Positions 49,457 through 57,472 of a DNA stretch of 64,000 bases are shown one piece after another. The translations under genes and the position numbers were made by a program. The notes beneath the pieces are model-generated. The model searched no databases and was not told where the DNA came from. It saw only the letters and a program-made list of their open reading frames with translations. The stretch comes from Pseudomonas sp. IB20 (GTDB lineage: Bacteria; Pseudomonadota; Gammaproteobacteria; Pseudomonadales; Pseudomonadaceae): positions 4,972,951 to 5,036,950 of the forward strand of contig NZ_CP046103.1 of the NCBI RefSeq assembly GCF_009707325.1, in the 5' to 3' direction. The first letter of the stretch is position 1. Each line of letters begins with the position of its first letter.

Positions 49457-49614
49457 GCGCGGCCTCTCAACTTCCCGGATGAGCCCCACTATAGAACCAT
49501 CTGCACGCGACAATAAACCGTTGCGGCGCGTTGCCGGGCTCAGTCCTGTACACTGCACGACCTTGGCAGCCACTCTTTTTCCCGGCTGCGCTCCCGATCC
49601 TGGATTTTCCGGCC

Positions 49615-50982
49615 ATGCAGAAAGAAACCGAAATCAAGCTCCGCGTCAGCCGCGAAACACTCGCCGCGCTGCGTGAGCACCCGTTACTGAAAAAACGCAA
49701 CAAAAGTGGCTGGGAACGCCGTGAGTTGATGAACCAGTATTTCGACACCCCTGAGCGCGACCTGGCCCAGGCTAAAGTCGCCCTGCGTTTGCGCAAGGAC
49801 GGTGACGAAATCATCCAGACCCTCAAGACCCGCGGCCAAAGCGTCGCAGGCTTGTCGGAACGTAATGAGTACAACTGGGACCTGCCCAAAGCCAAGCTCG
49901 ACGTGAAGAAACTCGACGGCGAATGCTGGCCCGAGCAACTGGCCGAGCTGGACAAAAAGACCCTCAAGCCGATCTTCACCACCGACTTTGTGCGTGAACG
50001 CGCCGAAATCGCCTGGGGCCGTGGCAAGGCCAAGGTAGTGATCGAAGCCGCTTTGGACCTGGGCCATGTTGTGGTCGGCAAGCAGAAAGAAGAAATCTGC
50101 GAGCTGGAACTGGAACTGCGCGAAGGTGAACCGGCCGCCCTGCTTGAGCTGGCCGCCGAACTCGCCGCGACCCTGGCCCTGATGCCGTGCGACATCAGCA
50201 AGGCCGAACGCGGCTACCGTCTGTATGACGCCAGCAGCTACTCGCTGAGCCTGCCGGCCCCACAGATTCAGGCCGAAATGCCGTTGGATGATGCGTTCGC
50301 CGCGATCATGTGGCACCTGCTCGGCAGCAGCCAGCGCCTGGCTGAGCAGTATCGCTTCAATGGCCACTGGCGCCTGCTGCAGGACTGGGTCGAAAACCTC
50401 GGCGAACTGCGCGCGCTGATCGGCAGCCTCGGCCAGGCCGCACCGCGTCAATCCACCAGCGAACTGCGCAGCGCACTGGATGCGTTGCTGGAAGACTGGC
50501 GCCCACTGGTGCAGGCCGGTGACGACGACGAAGACATCCGCAAAGCCGCACCTGAACAGTTTGTTGAAGAACTGCAAGACGTGCGCTGGGGCTTGTTCTC
50601 GTTGAACACCTCGCGCTGGCTGCTGGCCCGCACTTGGACCGCCGATCGCAACGTACGTGGCAACCGCCAGGGCGCCGCGCAGATCACCAACTGGCTGCCA
50701 CGCCTGTTGGCTGACGACGCCGTTGCCCTGCAACTGCAGCGTTACCAGCAGCAACCGGAAGACCTGGCCGAGCAACTGCCGCGCATCGAACGTATCCAGG
50801 CTTGGCTGCACCATGCACGTCAGGTGGTGGACATTCCTGAACTGGACCGTTTGTACGGCGAGCTGAACAAGCTGGCGCAATTGGCTAACCAGCCGATTAC
50901 CGATGAGTCTCTGGATGCGCGTATGCATCAGGCGATTGCGGTGTATCAGAATCGTGCTTGGAAAACCCTGCTGCGCCTGTAA
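49615..50982 (+). CDS. CYTH-domain inorganic triphosphatase with helical C-terminal extension
   Basis: A 455-aa cytosolic protein. The ExExK signature of CYTH triphosphate tunnel enzymes is residues 4-8 (ETEIK), and residues ~1-200 form the tunnel domain (LRKDGDEIIQTLKTRGQSVA, ERNEYNWDLPK, VIEAALDLGHVVVGKQKEEI). Residues ~230-455 are a helical domain like a CHAD module but poorly conserved. CYTH-CHAD proteins are associated with polyphosphate metabolism. I start at ATG 49615 (MQKETEIKLRV) because the signature must lie at the N-terminus. It is divergent from argE. Confidence 0.83.
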   Translation: MQKETEIKLRVSRETLAALREHPLLKKRNKSGWERRELMNQYFDTPERDLAQAKVALRLRKDGDEIIQTLKTRGQSVAGLSERNEYNWDLPKAKLDVKKLDGECWPEQLAELDKKTLKPIFTTDFVRERAEIAWGRGKAKVVIEAALDLGHVVVGKQKEEICELELELREGEPAALLELAAELAATLALMPCDISKAERGYRLYDASSYSLSLPAPQIQAEMPLDDAFAAIMWHLLGSSQRLAEQYRFNGHWRLLQDWVENLGELRALIGSLGQAAPRQSTSELRSALDALLEDWRPLVQAGDDDEDIRKAAPEQFVEELQDVRWGLFSLNTSRWLLARTWTADRNVRGNRQGAAQITNWLPRLLADDAVALQLQRYQQQPEDLAEQLPRIERIQAWLHHARQVVDIPELDRLYGELNKLAQLANQPITDESLDARMHQAIAVYQNRAWKTLLRL

Positions 50983-51000
50983 TACCAGGCAAATCGATCA

Positions 51001-51061
51001 GATGTGGGAGCGGCGGTGCACGCAGATGTGGGAGCGGCGGTGCGACTTGCTCGCTCCCACA
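51001..51061. repeat. REP arms with a 24-bp duplicated half
   Basis: The arm GATGTGGGAGCGGCGGTGC occurs twice in direct orientation (51001-51019 and 51025-51043, period 24 bp), followed by one inverted arm (TCGCTCCCACAGG). The duplication is local to this copy. Confidence 0.75.
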
Positions 51062-51070
51062 GGTTTAGCG

Positions 51071-51535
51071 CTAAACCGGCAGGCTGGTGGTGGACTTGAT
51101 CTCCGACAAGGCCACAATCGAGTTCACCTCCTGAATCCCCGGCACCATCGACAGCTTCTCGAAGAAAAACCGCTCATACGCCTCAATGTCAGAGGTGACG
51201 ATGCGCAGCAGAAAATCCACCGCCCCCATCAGCACATAACACTCCAACACCTCCGGAAACCCGCGAATTGCTTCAGTGAACTCCGTGAAGTTGGATCGGC
51301 CGTGGGCGTTGAGTTTGACCTCGGCAAAAATCTGCGTATTAAGGCCAATCTTCTTGCGGTCCAGCAAGGTGACTTGGCCACGGATCACGCCTTCTTCCTT
51401 GAGCCGCTGAATACGCCGCCAGCACGGCGATTGCGACAGGCCGACCTGCTCGGCGATCTGTGCGCTGGAAAGCGAGGCATCCTCTTGCAACAAGGCCAGG
51501 ATGCGGCGGTCGTAGGCGTCCAACTCGCTGTGCAT
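51071..51535 (-). CDS. Lrp/AsnC-family transcriptional regulator
   Basis: A 154-aa regulator. The N-terminal helix-turn-helix is DASLSSAQIAEQVGLSQSPC followed by WRRIQRLKEEGVIRGQ. The C-terminal RAM domain (VECYVLMG-type: VLECYVLMGAVDFLLRIVTS, MVPGIQEVNSIVALSEIK) binds small effectors, usually amino acids. I start at ATG 51535 (MHSELDAYDRRIL). An alternative ATG four codons upstream is possible. It is divergent from the ACT-like gene at 51663, its probable target, with a 127-bp AT-rich shared region. Confidence 0.88.
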   Translation of the reverse strand: MHSELDAYDRRILALLQEDASLSSAQIAEQVGLSQSPCWRRIQRLKEEGVIRGQVTLLDRKKIGLNTQIFAEVKLNAHGRSNFTEFTEAIRGFPEVLECYVLMGAVDFLLRIVTSDIEAYERFFFEKLSMVPGIQEVNSIVALSEIKSTTSLPV

Positions 51536-51662
51536 AAAAATACCCATGATGATGCTTAACTTGAATTATTTAAGTCGATTTACTGTTAATACGGCTCATC
51601 TTAGATAAGAAATCTCCGCAGGCGAATGTAAAAATTTCTCCAGTCGAACTTGGAGAGTCAGC

Positions 51663-52001
51663 ATGCACGCCGTCGAAACCCGCCACCCCGCTACCCGCGT
51701 CGATGCGTGGGCCGTCAACAGCGCCCATTGCCAGGCGCATTATCAGATCATCGCCGAGGCTGAGCCGGATGTGCTGTGCCGGGTGCTCAACTACTTCGCG
51801 CTGCAATTTCTGACGCCGCAACAGGTTAATGTGAACCGCGAGGGCGACCTGCTGAACATTGAAATTGTGATGGACGGTTTGAGCTGGCACCGCGCCCAAG
51901 TGATCGGTGAAAAGATTCGAAACGTGATCAGCGTATGCACGCTGGAGCTGTGGCCAGCTGATTCCGTGCGGCCTCAGGCGGTGGCGGCAGCAGCTCAGTA
52001 A
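51663..52001 (+). CDS. ACT-like small protein of unknown function
   Basis: A 112-aa protein. After ~22 nonconserved residues, the sequence HCQAHYQIIAEAEPDVLCRV followed by LNYFALQFLTPQQVNVNREG and HRAQVIGEKIRNVISVCTLE has the beta-alpha-beta-beta-alpha-beta pattern of ACT domains such as in IlvM/IlvN. It has no catalytic partner domain. It is divergent from an Lrp-type regulator, so it may be a ligand-binding modulator under its control, which is inference. The sequence is followed after 82 bp by the orphan GspE-type ATPase gene. GGAGAG lies 5-10 nt before the ATG. Confidence 0.65.
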   Translation: MHAVETRHPATRVDAWAVNSAHCQAHYQIIAEAEPDVLCRVLNYFALQFLTPQQVNVNREGDLLNIEIVMDGLSWHRAQVIGEKIRNVISVCTLELWPADSVRPQAVAAAAQ

Positions 52002-52083
52002 AAGCCTGCAATACACACTGGGAGGAGGATTTTCAGGGGCTGACTAGCCTGGGATTACAGCCCACGCCACCCAGGAAATCTTC

Positions 52084-53775
52084 ATGCCCGCGGCCTTGCA
52101 CGATCACCCACTGGAACTGCATCAACTGCTGCCTGCCTTGCTTGAGCAAGGGCTGGTGACAGCGGGCGTGGCGCAAAGGTTGGCGACGGCGCCCTCCACG
52201 CAACACCCTTTGGAATGCATCGCGGCGCAAGGGCCTTGCCTGGAAGCGCTGACTCAATGGCTGGCAGGGCATGTCGGCCAACCCTATCTGCGTATCGACC
52301 CGCTGAAGATCGACGTGGCAACGGTTGTGCCGCTGATGTCTCACGCCTTCGCGCAGCGCCACGCCATTCTGGCGGTGGCCGTGGATGCGCAGAGTGTCAC
52401 CGTCGCCAGCGCACAGCCGCATATTAGCGGATGGGAAGCCGGGTTGGCGCAGGTGCTCAAGCGCTCGGTTAAGCGCGTGGTCGCCAACCCCCAGGACATT
52501 CAGCGCTGCATCAACGAGTTTTACAGGTTGGCCAAGTCGGTCAGCGGCGCTGATCAAAAGGTCGCGGCGGCCGGCAATTTCGAACTGCTCAACCTGGGTG
52601 CCAGCGACAAAGAACCAGACGCCAATGACGCGCATATCGTCAATATCGTCGACTGGCTGTTGCAGTACGCCTTCGGGCAGCGGGCCAGTGATATCCATAT
52701 CGAACCGTGTCGCGACCAGGGCCGTGTGCGTTTTCGCATCGACGGGCTGCTGCATGACGTCTACCAATTTCCAGCCCAGGTCACCATGGCCGTGGTCAGC
52801 CGCCTGAAGAGCCTGGGCCGGATGAACGTGGCGGAAAAACGCAAACCCCAGGACGGCCGGGTCAAGACCAAAAGCCCAGCGGGCGTTGAAGTGGAACTAC
52901 GCCTTTCAACCTTGCCGACGGCGTTTGGCGAAAAACTGGTGATGCGGATTTTTGACCCGCAGGTGCTGCTCAAGGATTTCGACCAGCTTGGCTTGTCGCC
53001 CGAGGACCAACAGCGCTGGCACGCCATGACCGGCCAGGCCAACGGCATCATCCTGGTCACCGGGCCGACCGGCTCGGGCAAGACCAGCACGCTCTACACC
53101 ACGCTCAAGCGCCTGGCGACCCGCGAGGTCAACCTGTGCACGGTGGAGGACCCGATAGAAATGGTCGAGCCCGCCTTCAACCAGATGCAAGTGCAGCACA
53201 ACATCGACCTGACCTTTGCCAGTGGCATCCGCGCCCTGCTGCGACAGGACCCGGACATCATCATGATCGGCGAGATTCGTGACCAGGAAACCGCAGAGAT
53301 GGCGATCCAGGCCGCGCTGACCGGGCACCTCGTTCTGTCCACACTGCACACTAACGATGCGCCCAGCGCCATCAGTCGCCTGCAAGAACTGGGCATTGCT
53401 CATTATTTGATCAAAGCTACGCTGATAGGCGTGATGGCGCAGCGCTTGGTGCGGCTTTTGTGCCCGCACTGCAAACGTCCGGCGAATGCGCTGGATAATG
53501 TTCATGAGGCGGTGGGCTGTGCGCAATGCCGTGACAGCGGTTATCGCGGCCGGGCCGGGCTCTACGAAATCATGGTTGTGGACGAAAAACTCAAGGCGCT
53601 GATCACTCCCGGCGCCGACGTGCAGGCTCTGCGCCGGGCATCGCTGGGGCAAGGCATGCACAGCTTGCGCATGGCCGGTATCGACAAGGTGAACGCCGGG
53701 CTGACAACCCCGGCAGAAGTAATGCGGGTAACGCCCGGGGATTCAGATACAAATGCTTTTATTGTTGGGCCGTGA
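52084..53775 (+). CDS. Orphan GspE/PilB-type secretion or pilus ATPase
   Basis: A 563-aa type II/IV secretion ATPase. Residues ~1-145 are a weak N-terminal MshEN-like domain. The Walker A is GPTGSGKTST (327-336), the Asp box TVEDPIEM (353-360), Walker B DIIMIGEIRD (391-400) and the His box HLVLSTLHTND (415-425). A zinc-binding tetracysteine (Cys460, Cys463, Cys479, Cys482 in CPHCKRP ... CAQC) is intact. No pilin, secretin, prepilin peptidase or other assembly gene is near, so it is an orphan here. P. aeruginosa has a similar orphan in the argE-gcv region (recalled). Substrate unknown. Confidence 0.85.
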   Translation: MPAALHDHPLELHQLLPALLEQGLVTAGVAQRLATAPSTQHPLECIAAQGPCLEALTQWLAGHVGQPYLRIDPLKIDVATVVPLMSHAFAQRHAILAVAVDAQSVTVASAQPHISGWEAGLAQVLKRSVKRVVANPQDIQRCINEFYRLAKSVSGADQKVAAAGNFELLNLGASDKEPDANDAHIVNIVDWLLQYAFGQRASDIHIEPCRDQGRVRFRIDGLLHDVYQFPAQVTMAVVSRLKSLGRMNVAEKRKPQDGRVKTKSPAGVEVELRLSTLPTAFGEKLVMRIFDPQVLLKDFDQLGLSPEDQQRWHAMTGQANGIILVTGPTGSGKTSTLYTTLKRLATREVNLCTVEDPIEMVEPAFNQMQVQHNIDLTFASGIRALLRQDPDIIMIGEIRDQETAEMAIQAALTGHLVLSTLHTNDAPSAISRLQELGIAHYLIKATLIGVMAQRLVRLLCPHCKRPANALDNVHEAVGCAQCRDSGYRGRAGLYEIMVVDEKLKALITPGADVQALRRASLGQGMHSLRMAGIDKVNAGLTTPAEVMRVTPGDSDTNAFIVGP

Positions 53776-53852
53776 AACCGTCCTTATCTGTGACCAGACC
53801 GTTACAATCGCCCGAACGTTGTTTCACTGACATCATCAGATAGGGAATCGCA

Positions 53853-54773
53853 ATGCAGATCGGAACCGTACTGCTTCTTTTCGTGGGTTTGGCCGTGGCC
53901 ATCCTGTTCATGGGCTTTAAAGTAGTGCCTCAGGGCTACCAATGGACAGTCGAGCGATTCGGCCGCTACACCAACACTCTCAAACCCGGCCTCAACATCA
54001 TCATCCCGGTCATGGACCGCATCGGTCGCAAGATCAACGTGATGGAAAGCGTGCTGGATATCCCGCCCCAGGAAGTCATCACCGCCGACAACGCCACCGT
54101 GCAGATCGACGCTGTGTGCTTCTTCCAGGTGGTCAATACCGCCCAGGCCGCCTACGAGGTCAACAACCTCGAGCACGCCATCCGTAACCTGCTGCAAACC
54201 AACATCCGTACCGTGCTCGGCTCCATGGAGCTGGACGCAATGCTGAGCCAGCGTGACGGCATCAACGAAAAGCTGCTGCGTACCGTTGATGAAGCCACAG
54301 CGCCGTGGGGCATCAAGATCACTCGGATCGAGATCAAGGACATCAGCCCGCCTGCCGACCTGATGGCCGCCATGTCCGGCCAGATGAAAGCCGAGCGGAT
54401 CAAGCGTGCGCAGATCCTCGAAGCCGAAGGCCTGCGGGCCTCGGCGATTTTGACCGCCGAAGGCAAGAAGCAGGCGCAGATCCTCGAAGCAGAAGGTGGC
54501 CGTCAAGCCGCGTTCCTGGAGTCTGAAGCCCGTGAACGTCAGGCCGAAGCTGAAGCCCGTGCGACCCAAGTGGTGTCCGAAGCTATCGCCACCGGTAACG
54601 TGCAGGCCATCAACTACTTCGTCGCGCAAAAATACATCGATGCGTTGGGCAAGCTGGCCTCGGCCAACAACAGCAAAGTCATCTTGATGCCGCTGGAAGC
54701 CAGCCAGGTGATTGGCGCCGTCGGCGGTATCGGCGAAATCGTCAAGGCAACCTTCGACAATAAGAAAGGCTGA
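53853..54773 (+). CDS. SPFH/stomatin-family protein (slipin, QmcA-like)
   Basis: A 306-aa membrane-scaffold protein. Residues ~1-20 are the N-terminal membrane segment (GTVLLLFVGLAVAILFMGFK), then the SPFH domain (VVPQGYQWTVERFGRYTNTL, DNATVQIDAVCFFQVVNTAQ) to ~190, then a coiled-coil rich in Glu-Ala repeats (AEGLRASAILTAEGKKQAQI, EAEGGRQAAFLESEARERQA). It makes large oligomers and organises membrane proteins. It is followed after 10 bp by the NfeD-family gene, the standard slipin-NfeD operon. It starts with AGGGAATCGC upstream. Confidence 0.92.
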   Translation: MQIGTVLLLFVGLAVAILFMGFKVVPQGYQWTVERFGRYTNTLKPGLNIIIPVMDRIGRKINVMESVLDIPPQEVITADNATVQIDAVCFFQVVNTAQAAYEVNNLEHAIRNLLQTNIRTVLGSMELDAMLSQRDGINEKLLRTVDEATAPWGIKITRIEIKDISPPADLMAAMSGQMKAERIKRAQILEAEGLRASAILTAEGKKQAQILEAEGGRQAAFLESEARERQAEAEARATQVVSEAIATGNVQAINYFVAQKYIDALGKLASANNSKVILMPLEASQVIGAVGGIGEIVKATFDNKKG

Positions 54774-54783
54774 GGCCATCGCC

Positions 54784-55230
54784 ATGTGGGATTTCCTGCA
54801 GCATCTGTCGTTCTGGGATTGGCTGGCACTGGGTACGGTGCTATTGATTCTTGAGGTGTTCGGTACCGGTGGCTACCTGTTGTGGATGGGGATCGCCGCC
54901 GCCGCCGTGGGCGTGATCAAGTTCCTGGTCCCGCCGCTCGGGCTGGAATGGCAACTGCTGTTGTTCGCCGTGTTATCGATCCTGACTGCGGTGTACTGGT
55001 GGAAACGCCAGCGCAGCAGCGCGAAGGTCAGCGACCAGCCAGGGCTGAACATGCGTGGCTCGGAGTTGATCGGCCGCACCTTTGTGGTGCATCAGGCGAT
55101 CATGGATGGCCGGGGCAAAATAAAAGTCGGCGACAGTGTGTGGATGGCAACCGGACCGGACAGTCCCGTGGGCGCTCATGTGCGTGTCACGGGTCAGGAC
55201 GGTGTAATTTTACAGGTGGAAACTGTTTAG
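54784..55230 (+). CDS. NfeD-family membrane protein
   Basis: A 148-aa short NfeD protein. Three predicted helices at ~12-70 (LALGTVLLILEVFGTGGYLL, AAAAVGVIKFLVPPL, LLLFAVLSILTAVYWW) are followed by a soluble beta-barrel (OB-fold) domain ending DSPVGAHVRVTGQDGVILQV. It is the partner of the SPFH protein encoded 10 bp upstream; slipin and NfeD form membrane assemblies. It lacks the ClpP-like protease domain of long NfeD. Start ATG 54784 (MWDFLQHLSFWDWLAL) is chosen by homology and spacing. Confidence 0.88.
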   Translation: MWDFLQHLSFWDWLALGTVLLILEVFGTGGYLLWMGIAAAAVGVIKFLVPPLGLEWQLLLFAVLSILTAVYWWKRQRSSAKVSDQPGLNMRGSELIGRTFVVHQAIMDGRGKIKVGDSVWMATGPDSPVGAHVRVTGQDGVILQVETV

Positions 55231-55299
55231 TCAGTGATGGAACTCGCTTGGGCTAACTACAATCAAACTGTTCAGATAACCCAGTCGGAGTCACCCATC

Positions 55300-55614
55300 A
55301 TGCGTCTCAAATATGCTGTCGCAACCCTCGCTGTGCTTTCCCTTCCTGTCGGCTCAGCCATGGCCGACAGTTTCTGGCGCAACGTCATTTCGTCGGGCGC
55401 CACTACCGGCTCGACGTACCTGACCTTCAAGGACCATAAGCTGGTGGTCGCCGCCCAAGACGACGCGGGCAGCTTCGTTGCCAGCGACGGCGGCATCCGC
55501 GGCCCATACCTTGAAGCTGCCATGCAGAAAGTCCGCGCCGACAACCCTGGCCTCAAAGCCACGGACATGGAGCTGGCCAACGCCATCCTCGCAAAAAATG
55601 CCGTAACCGAGTAA
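55300..55614 (+). CDS. DUF2388-family small periplasmic protein
   Basis: A 104-aa exported protein. Signal peptide residues 1-22 end at SAMADSFWRN. The mature domain has SSGATTGSTYLTFKDHKLVV, AAQDDAGSFVASDGGIRGPY and LKATDMELANAILAKNAVTE, matching DUF2388, a small Pseudomonas family of unknown function. Start ATG 55300 has GGAG nine bases upstream; the frame extends 22 codons upstream without a site. A clear terminator follows at 55625-55651. It may be co-transcribed with the slipin-NfeD pair. Confidence 0.85.
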   Translation: MRLKYAVATLAVLSLPVGSAMADSFWRNVISSGATTGSTYLTFKDHKLVVAAQDDAGSFVASDGGIRGPYLEAAMQKVRADNPGLKATDMELANAILAKNAVTE

Positions 55615-55624
55615 ACCCCGAACC

Positions 55625-55651
55625 AAAAAAAATCCGCTTAGCGGATTTTTT
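55625..55651. terminator. Intrinsic terminator after the DUF2388 gene
   Basis: The stem ATCCGC / GCGGAT around a TTA loop is flanked by an A-rich run before and a T6 tract after. It is 11 bp beyond the stop codon. Confidence 0.9.
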
Positions 55652-55770
55652 GTGCGCTAGATGACGATTCATTCACGGGCGACAGGCTATATTCAGTCGA
55701 ACCGTGTAACCATGCCGGTACGGATACACCCTTTACTCATCGCCTACCTGAAACGGATGCCTTCGTCGTT

Positions 55771-56913
55771 ATGAGCCAACAGCCCTTTCTGCCGTTTTCC
55801 AAACCTACCATTGATGAAGCCACCATCTCGGCGGTCGGCGATGTCTTACGCTCGGGCTGGATCACCAGCGGGCCGAAAGTGCAGGCATTCGAGGCACAGC
55901 TGTCGGAATACTTTGGCGGCCGCCCGGTACGCACCTTCAACTCCGGCACTTGCACCATGGAGATCGCGTTGCGCATCGCCGGTATCGGGCCTGGGGATGA
56001 AGTGATCACCACGCCGATTTCCTGGGTCGCGACGGCCAACGTGATTCTGGAAGTGGGCGCCACGCCGGTGTTTGCCGATATCGACCCGGTCACCCGCAAT
56101 ATCGACCTGGCCCAGGTGGAAGCCGCGATCACCCCGCGTACCAAAGCAATTATCCCCGTGTACCTGGCGGGGCTGCCCCTGGACATGCCGATGCTGTATG
56201 CACTGGCCAACAAGTACAACCTGCGCATCGTCGAAGACGCCGCCCAGGCCTTGGGGTCGAGCTGGGATGGCGAGCGTATCGGCGCTACCGGTGATTTCGT
56301 ATCGTTCAGCTTTCAGGCGAACAAGAACATCACGTCATCCGAAGGCGGTTGCCTGGTGTTGAACAACGCCGAAGAGGCCCGCTTGGCCGAAAAGTATCGC
56401 CTGCAGGGCGTTACCCGTACAGGTTTCGACGGCCTGGATGTGGACGTGTTGGGTGGCAAGTTCAACATGACCGACATTGCTGCAGCCATCGGCCTGGGGC
56501 AGTTTGCGTATATCGAGAAGATCACGGCGCATCGCCAGAACCTGGCGCGACATTACTTCAAGTGCTTCGGCAGTGACTTTGAAGAGCAATACGGCGCGCA
56601 ATTGCCGCCGGCGGATTTCGAAAACAGCAACTGGCACCTGTTCCAGCTTGTATTGCCGGAACGTCAGGATGGGCTGCCGGCGCGCGCTACCTTCATGGAG
56701 CAAATGCAGGCCCACGGCGTCGGCATTGGCTATCACTACCCGCCGATCCACCTGCTGAGCCTGTATCGGGCACAAGGTTTCAAGGAAGGCATGTTCCCGG
56801 TGGCGGAGCGTGTTGGGCGTTTGATCGTGTCGTTGCCGATGTTCACGGCGATGACAGAGGCGGACGTGGAACGGTCTGTAGCAGCGGTTAAAGCGGTATT
56901 GAAAGCCGGTTAA
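55771..56913 (+). CDS. DegT/DnrJ/EryC1/StrS aminotransferase (ArnB/WecE-like)
   Basis: A 380-aa PLP aminotransferase of sugar type. The PLP Lys is Lys185 in FVSFSFQANKNITSSEGG, the pyridine Asp is Asp156 in IVEDAAQALGSSWDG, and the cofactor-phosphate region is TFNSGTCTMEIALRIAG. This is a much more canonical DegT protein than the one at 18485-19708. The nearest known function is ArnB-like transfer to a keto-sugar, but no other sugar-nucleotide genes are near, so the substrate is unknown. It stands alone between the DUF2388 gene and gcvH. Confidence 0.88.
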   Translation: MSQQPFLPFSKPTIDEATISAVGDVLRSGWITSGPKVQAFEAQLSEYFGGRPVRTFNSGTCTMEIALRIAGIGPGDEVITTPISWVATANVILEVGATPVFADIDPVTRNIDLAQVEAAITPRTKAIIPVYLAGLPLDMPMLYALANKYNLRIVEDAAQALGSSWDGERIGATGDFVSFSFQANKNITSSEGGCLVLNNAEEARLAEKYRLQGVTRTGFDGLDVDVLGGKFNMTDIAAAIGLGQFAYIEKITAHRQNLARHYFKCFGSDFEEQYGAQLPPADFENSNWHLFQLVLPERQDGLPARATFMEQMQAHGVGIGYHYPPIHLLSLYRAQGFKEGMFPVAERVGRLIVSLPMFTAMTEADVERSVAAVKAVLKAG

Positions 56914-56916
56914 ACC

Positions 56917-57008
56917 ATGTGGGAGCTGGCTTGTGCCCCGTGTGACTGAAACACCAAGGTGCATGCATCGCGGGCAAGCCCGACTCCCACACAAGCCAGC
57001 TCCCACAT
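56917..57008. repeat. Mosaic REP array, two subtypes
   Basis: An arm of the first subtype (CATGTGGGAGCTGGCTTGTG ... ACAAGCCAGCTCCCACA) encloses an arm of the second (CATCGCGGGCAAGCCCGACT). A second-subtype element has apparently been inserted into a first-subtype pair. It lies in the junction between the DegT gene and gcvH. Confidence 0.72.
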
Positions 57009-57036
57009 TGATTTGTGCTGTTACAGCTGCTTGTGT

Positions 57037-57420
57037 TTACTCGCCGATGGCGGCTTTGTAGCCAGCAGCATCCAGCAGTTTTTCCAGATCAGCCGGGTTG
57101 CTTGGCTTGAGTTTGAAGATCCAGGCGCCGTACGGGTCGGAGTTCAGCAGCTCAGGCTCGCCACTCAAGGCGTCGTTCACCGCGATCACTTCGCCAGCAA
57201 TCGGCGAGTAGATATCCGACGCCGCTTTCACCGACTCGACCACACCCGCCTGGCCTTCAGCTTCAAAGTTGGCGCCAACTTCAGCCAGCTCAACAAACAC
57301 CACATCACCCAAAGCTTCCTGAGCATGGTCGGAGATACCGACGGTCACGGTGCCGTCAGCCTCTAGACGGGCCCATTCGTGACTCTCGGCAAAACGCAGG
57401 TCGGCAGGGATATTGCTCAT
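57037..57420 (-). CDS. gcvH: Glycine cleavage system H protein
   Basis: A 127-aa lipoyl carrier that shuttles the methylamine group between P, T and L proteins. The lipoyl lysine is Lys65 in GVVESVKAASDIYSP. Other signatures are SHEWARLEADGTVTVGISDH and LGDVVFVELAEVGANF. Start ATG 57420 (MSNIPADLRFAES) matches family length; five upstream codons are non-family. It is 52 bp downstream of gcvT, in the same operon. No gcvP follows in this window. Confidence 0.94.
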   Translation of the reverse strand: MSNIPADLRFAESHEWARLEADGTVTVGISDHAQEALGDVVFVELAEVGANFEAEGQAGVVESVKAASDIYSPIAGEVIAVNDALSGEPELLNSDPYGAWIFKLKPSNPADLEKLLDAAGYKAAIGE

Positions 57421-57472
57421 AGTCTGTGTCCTCAAGAAGAAATGTCAGCGGCCTCTGGGCTGCCGGTAATCG

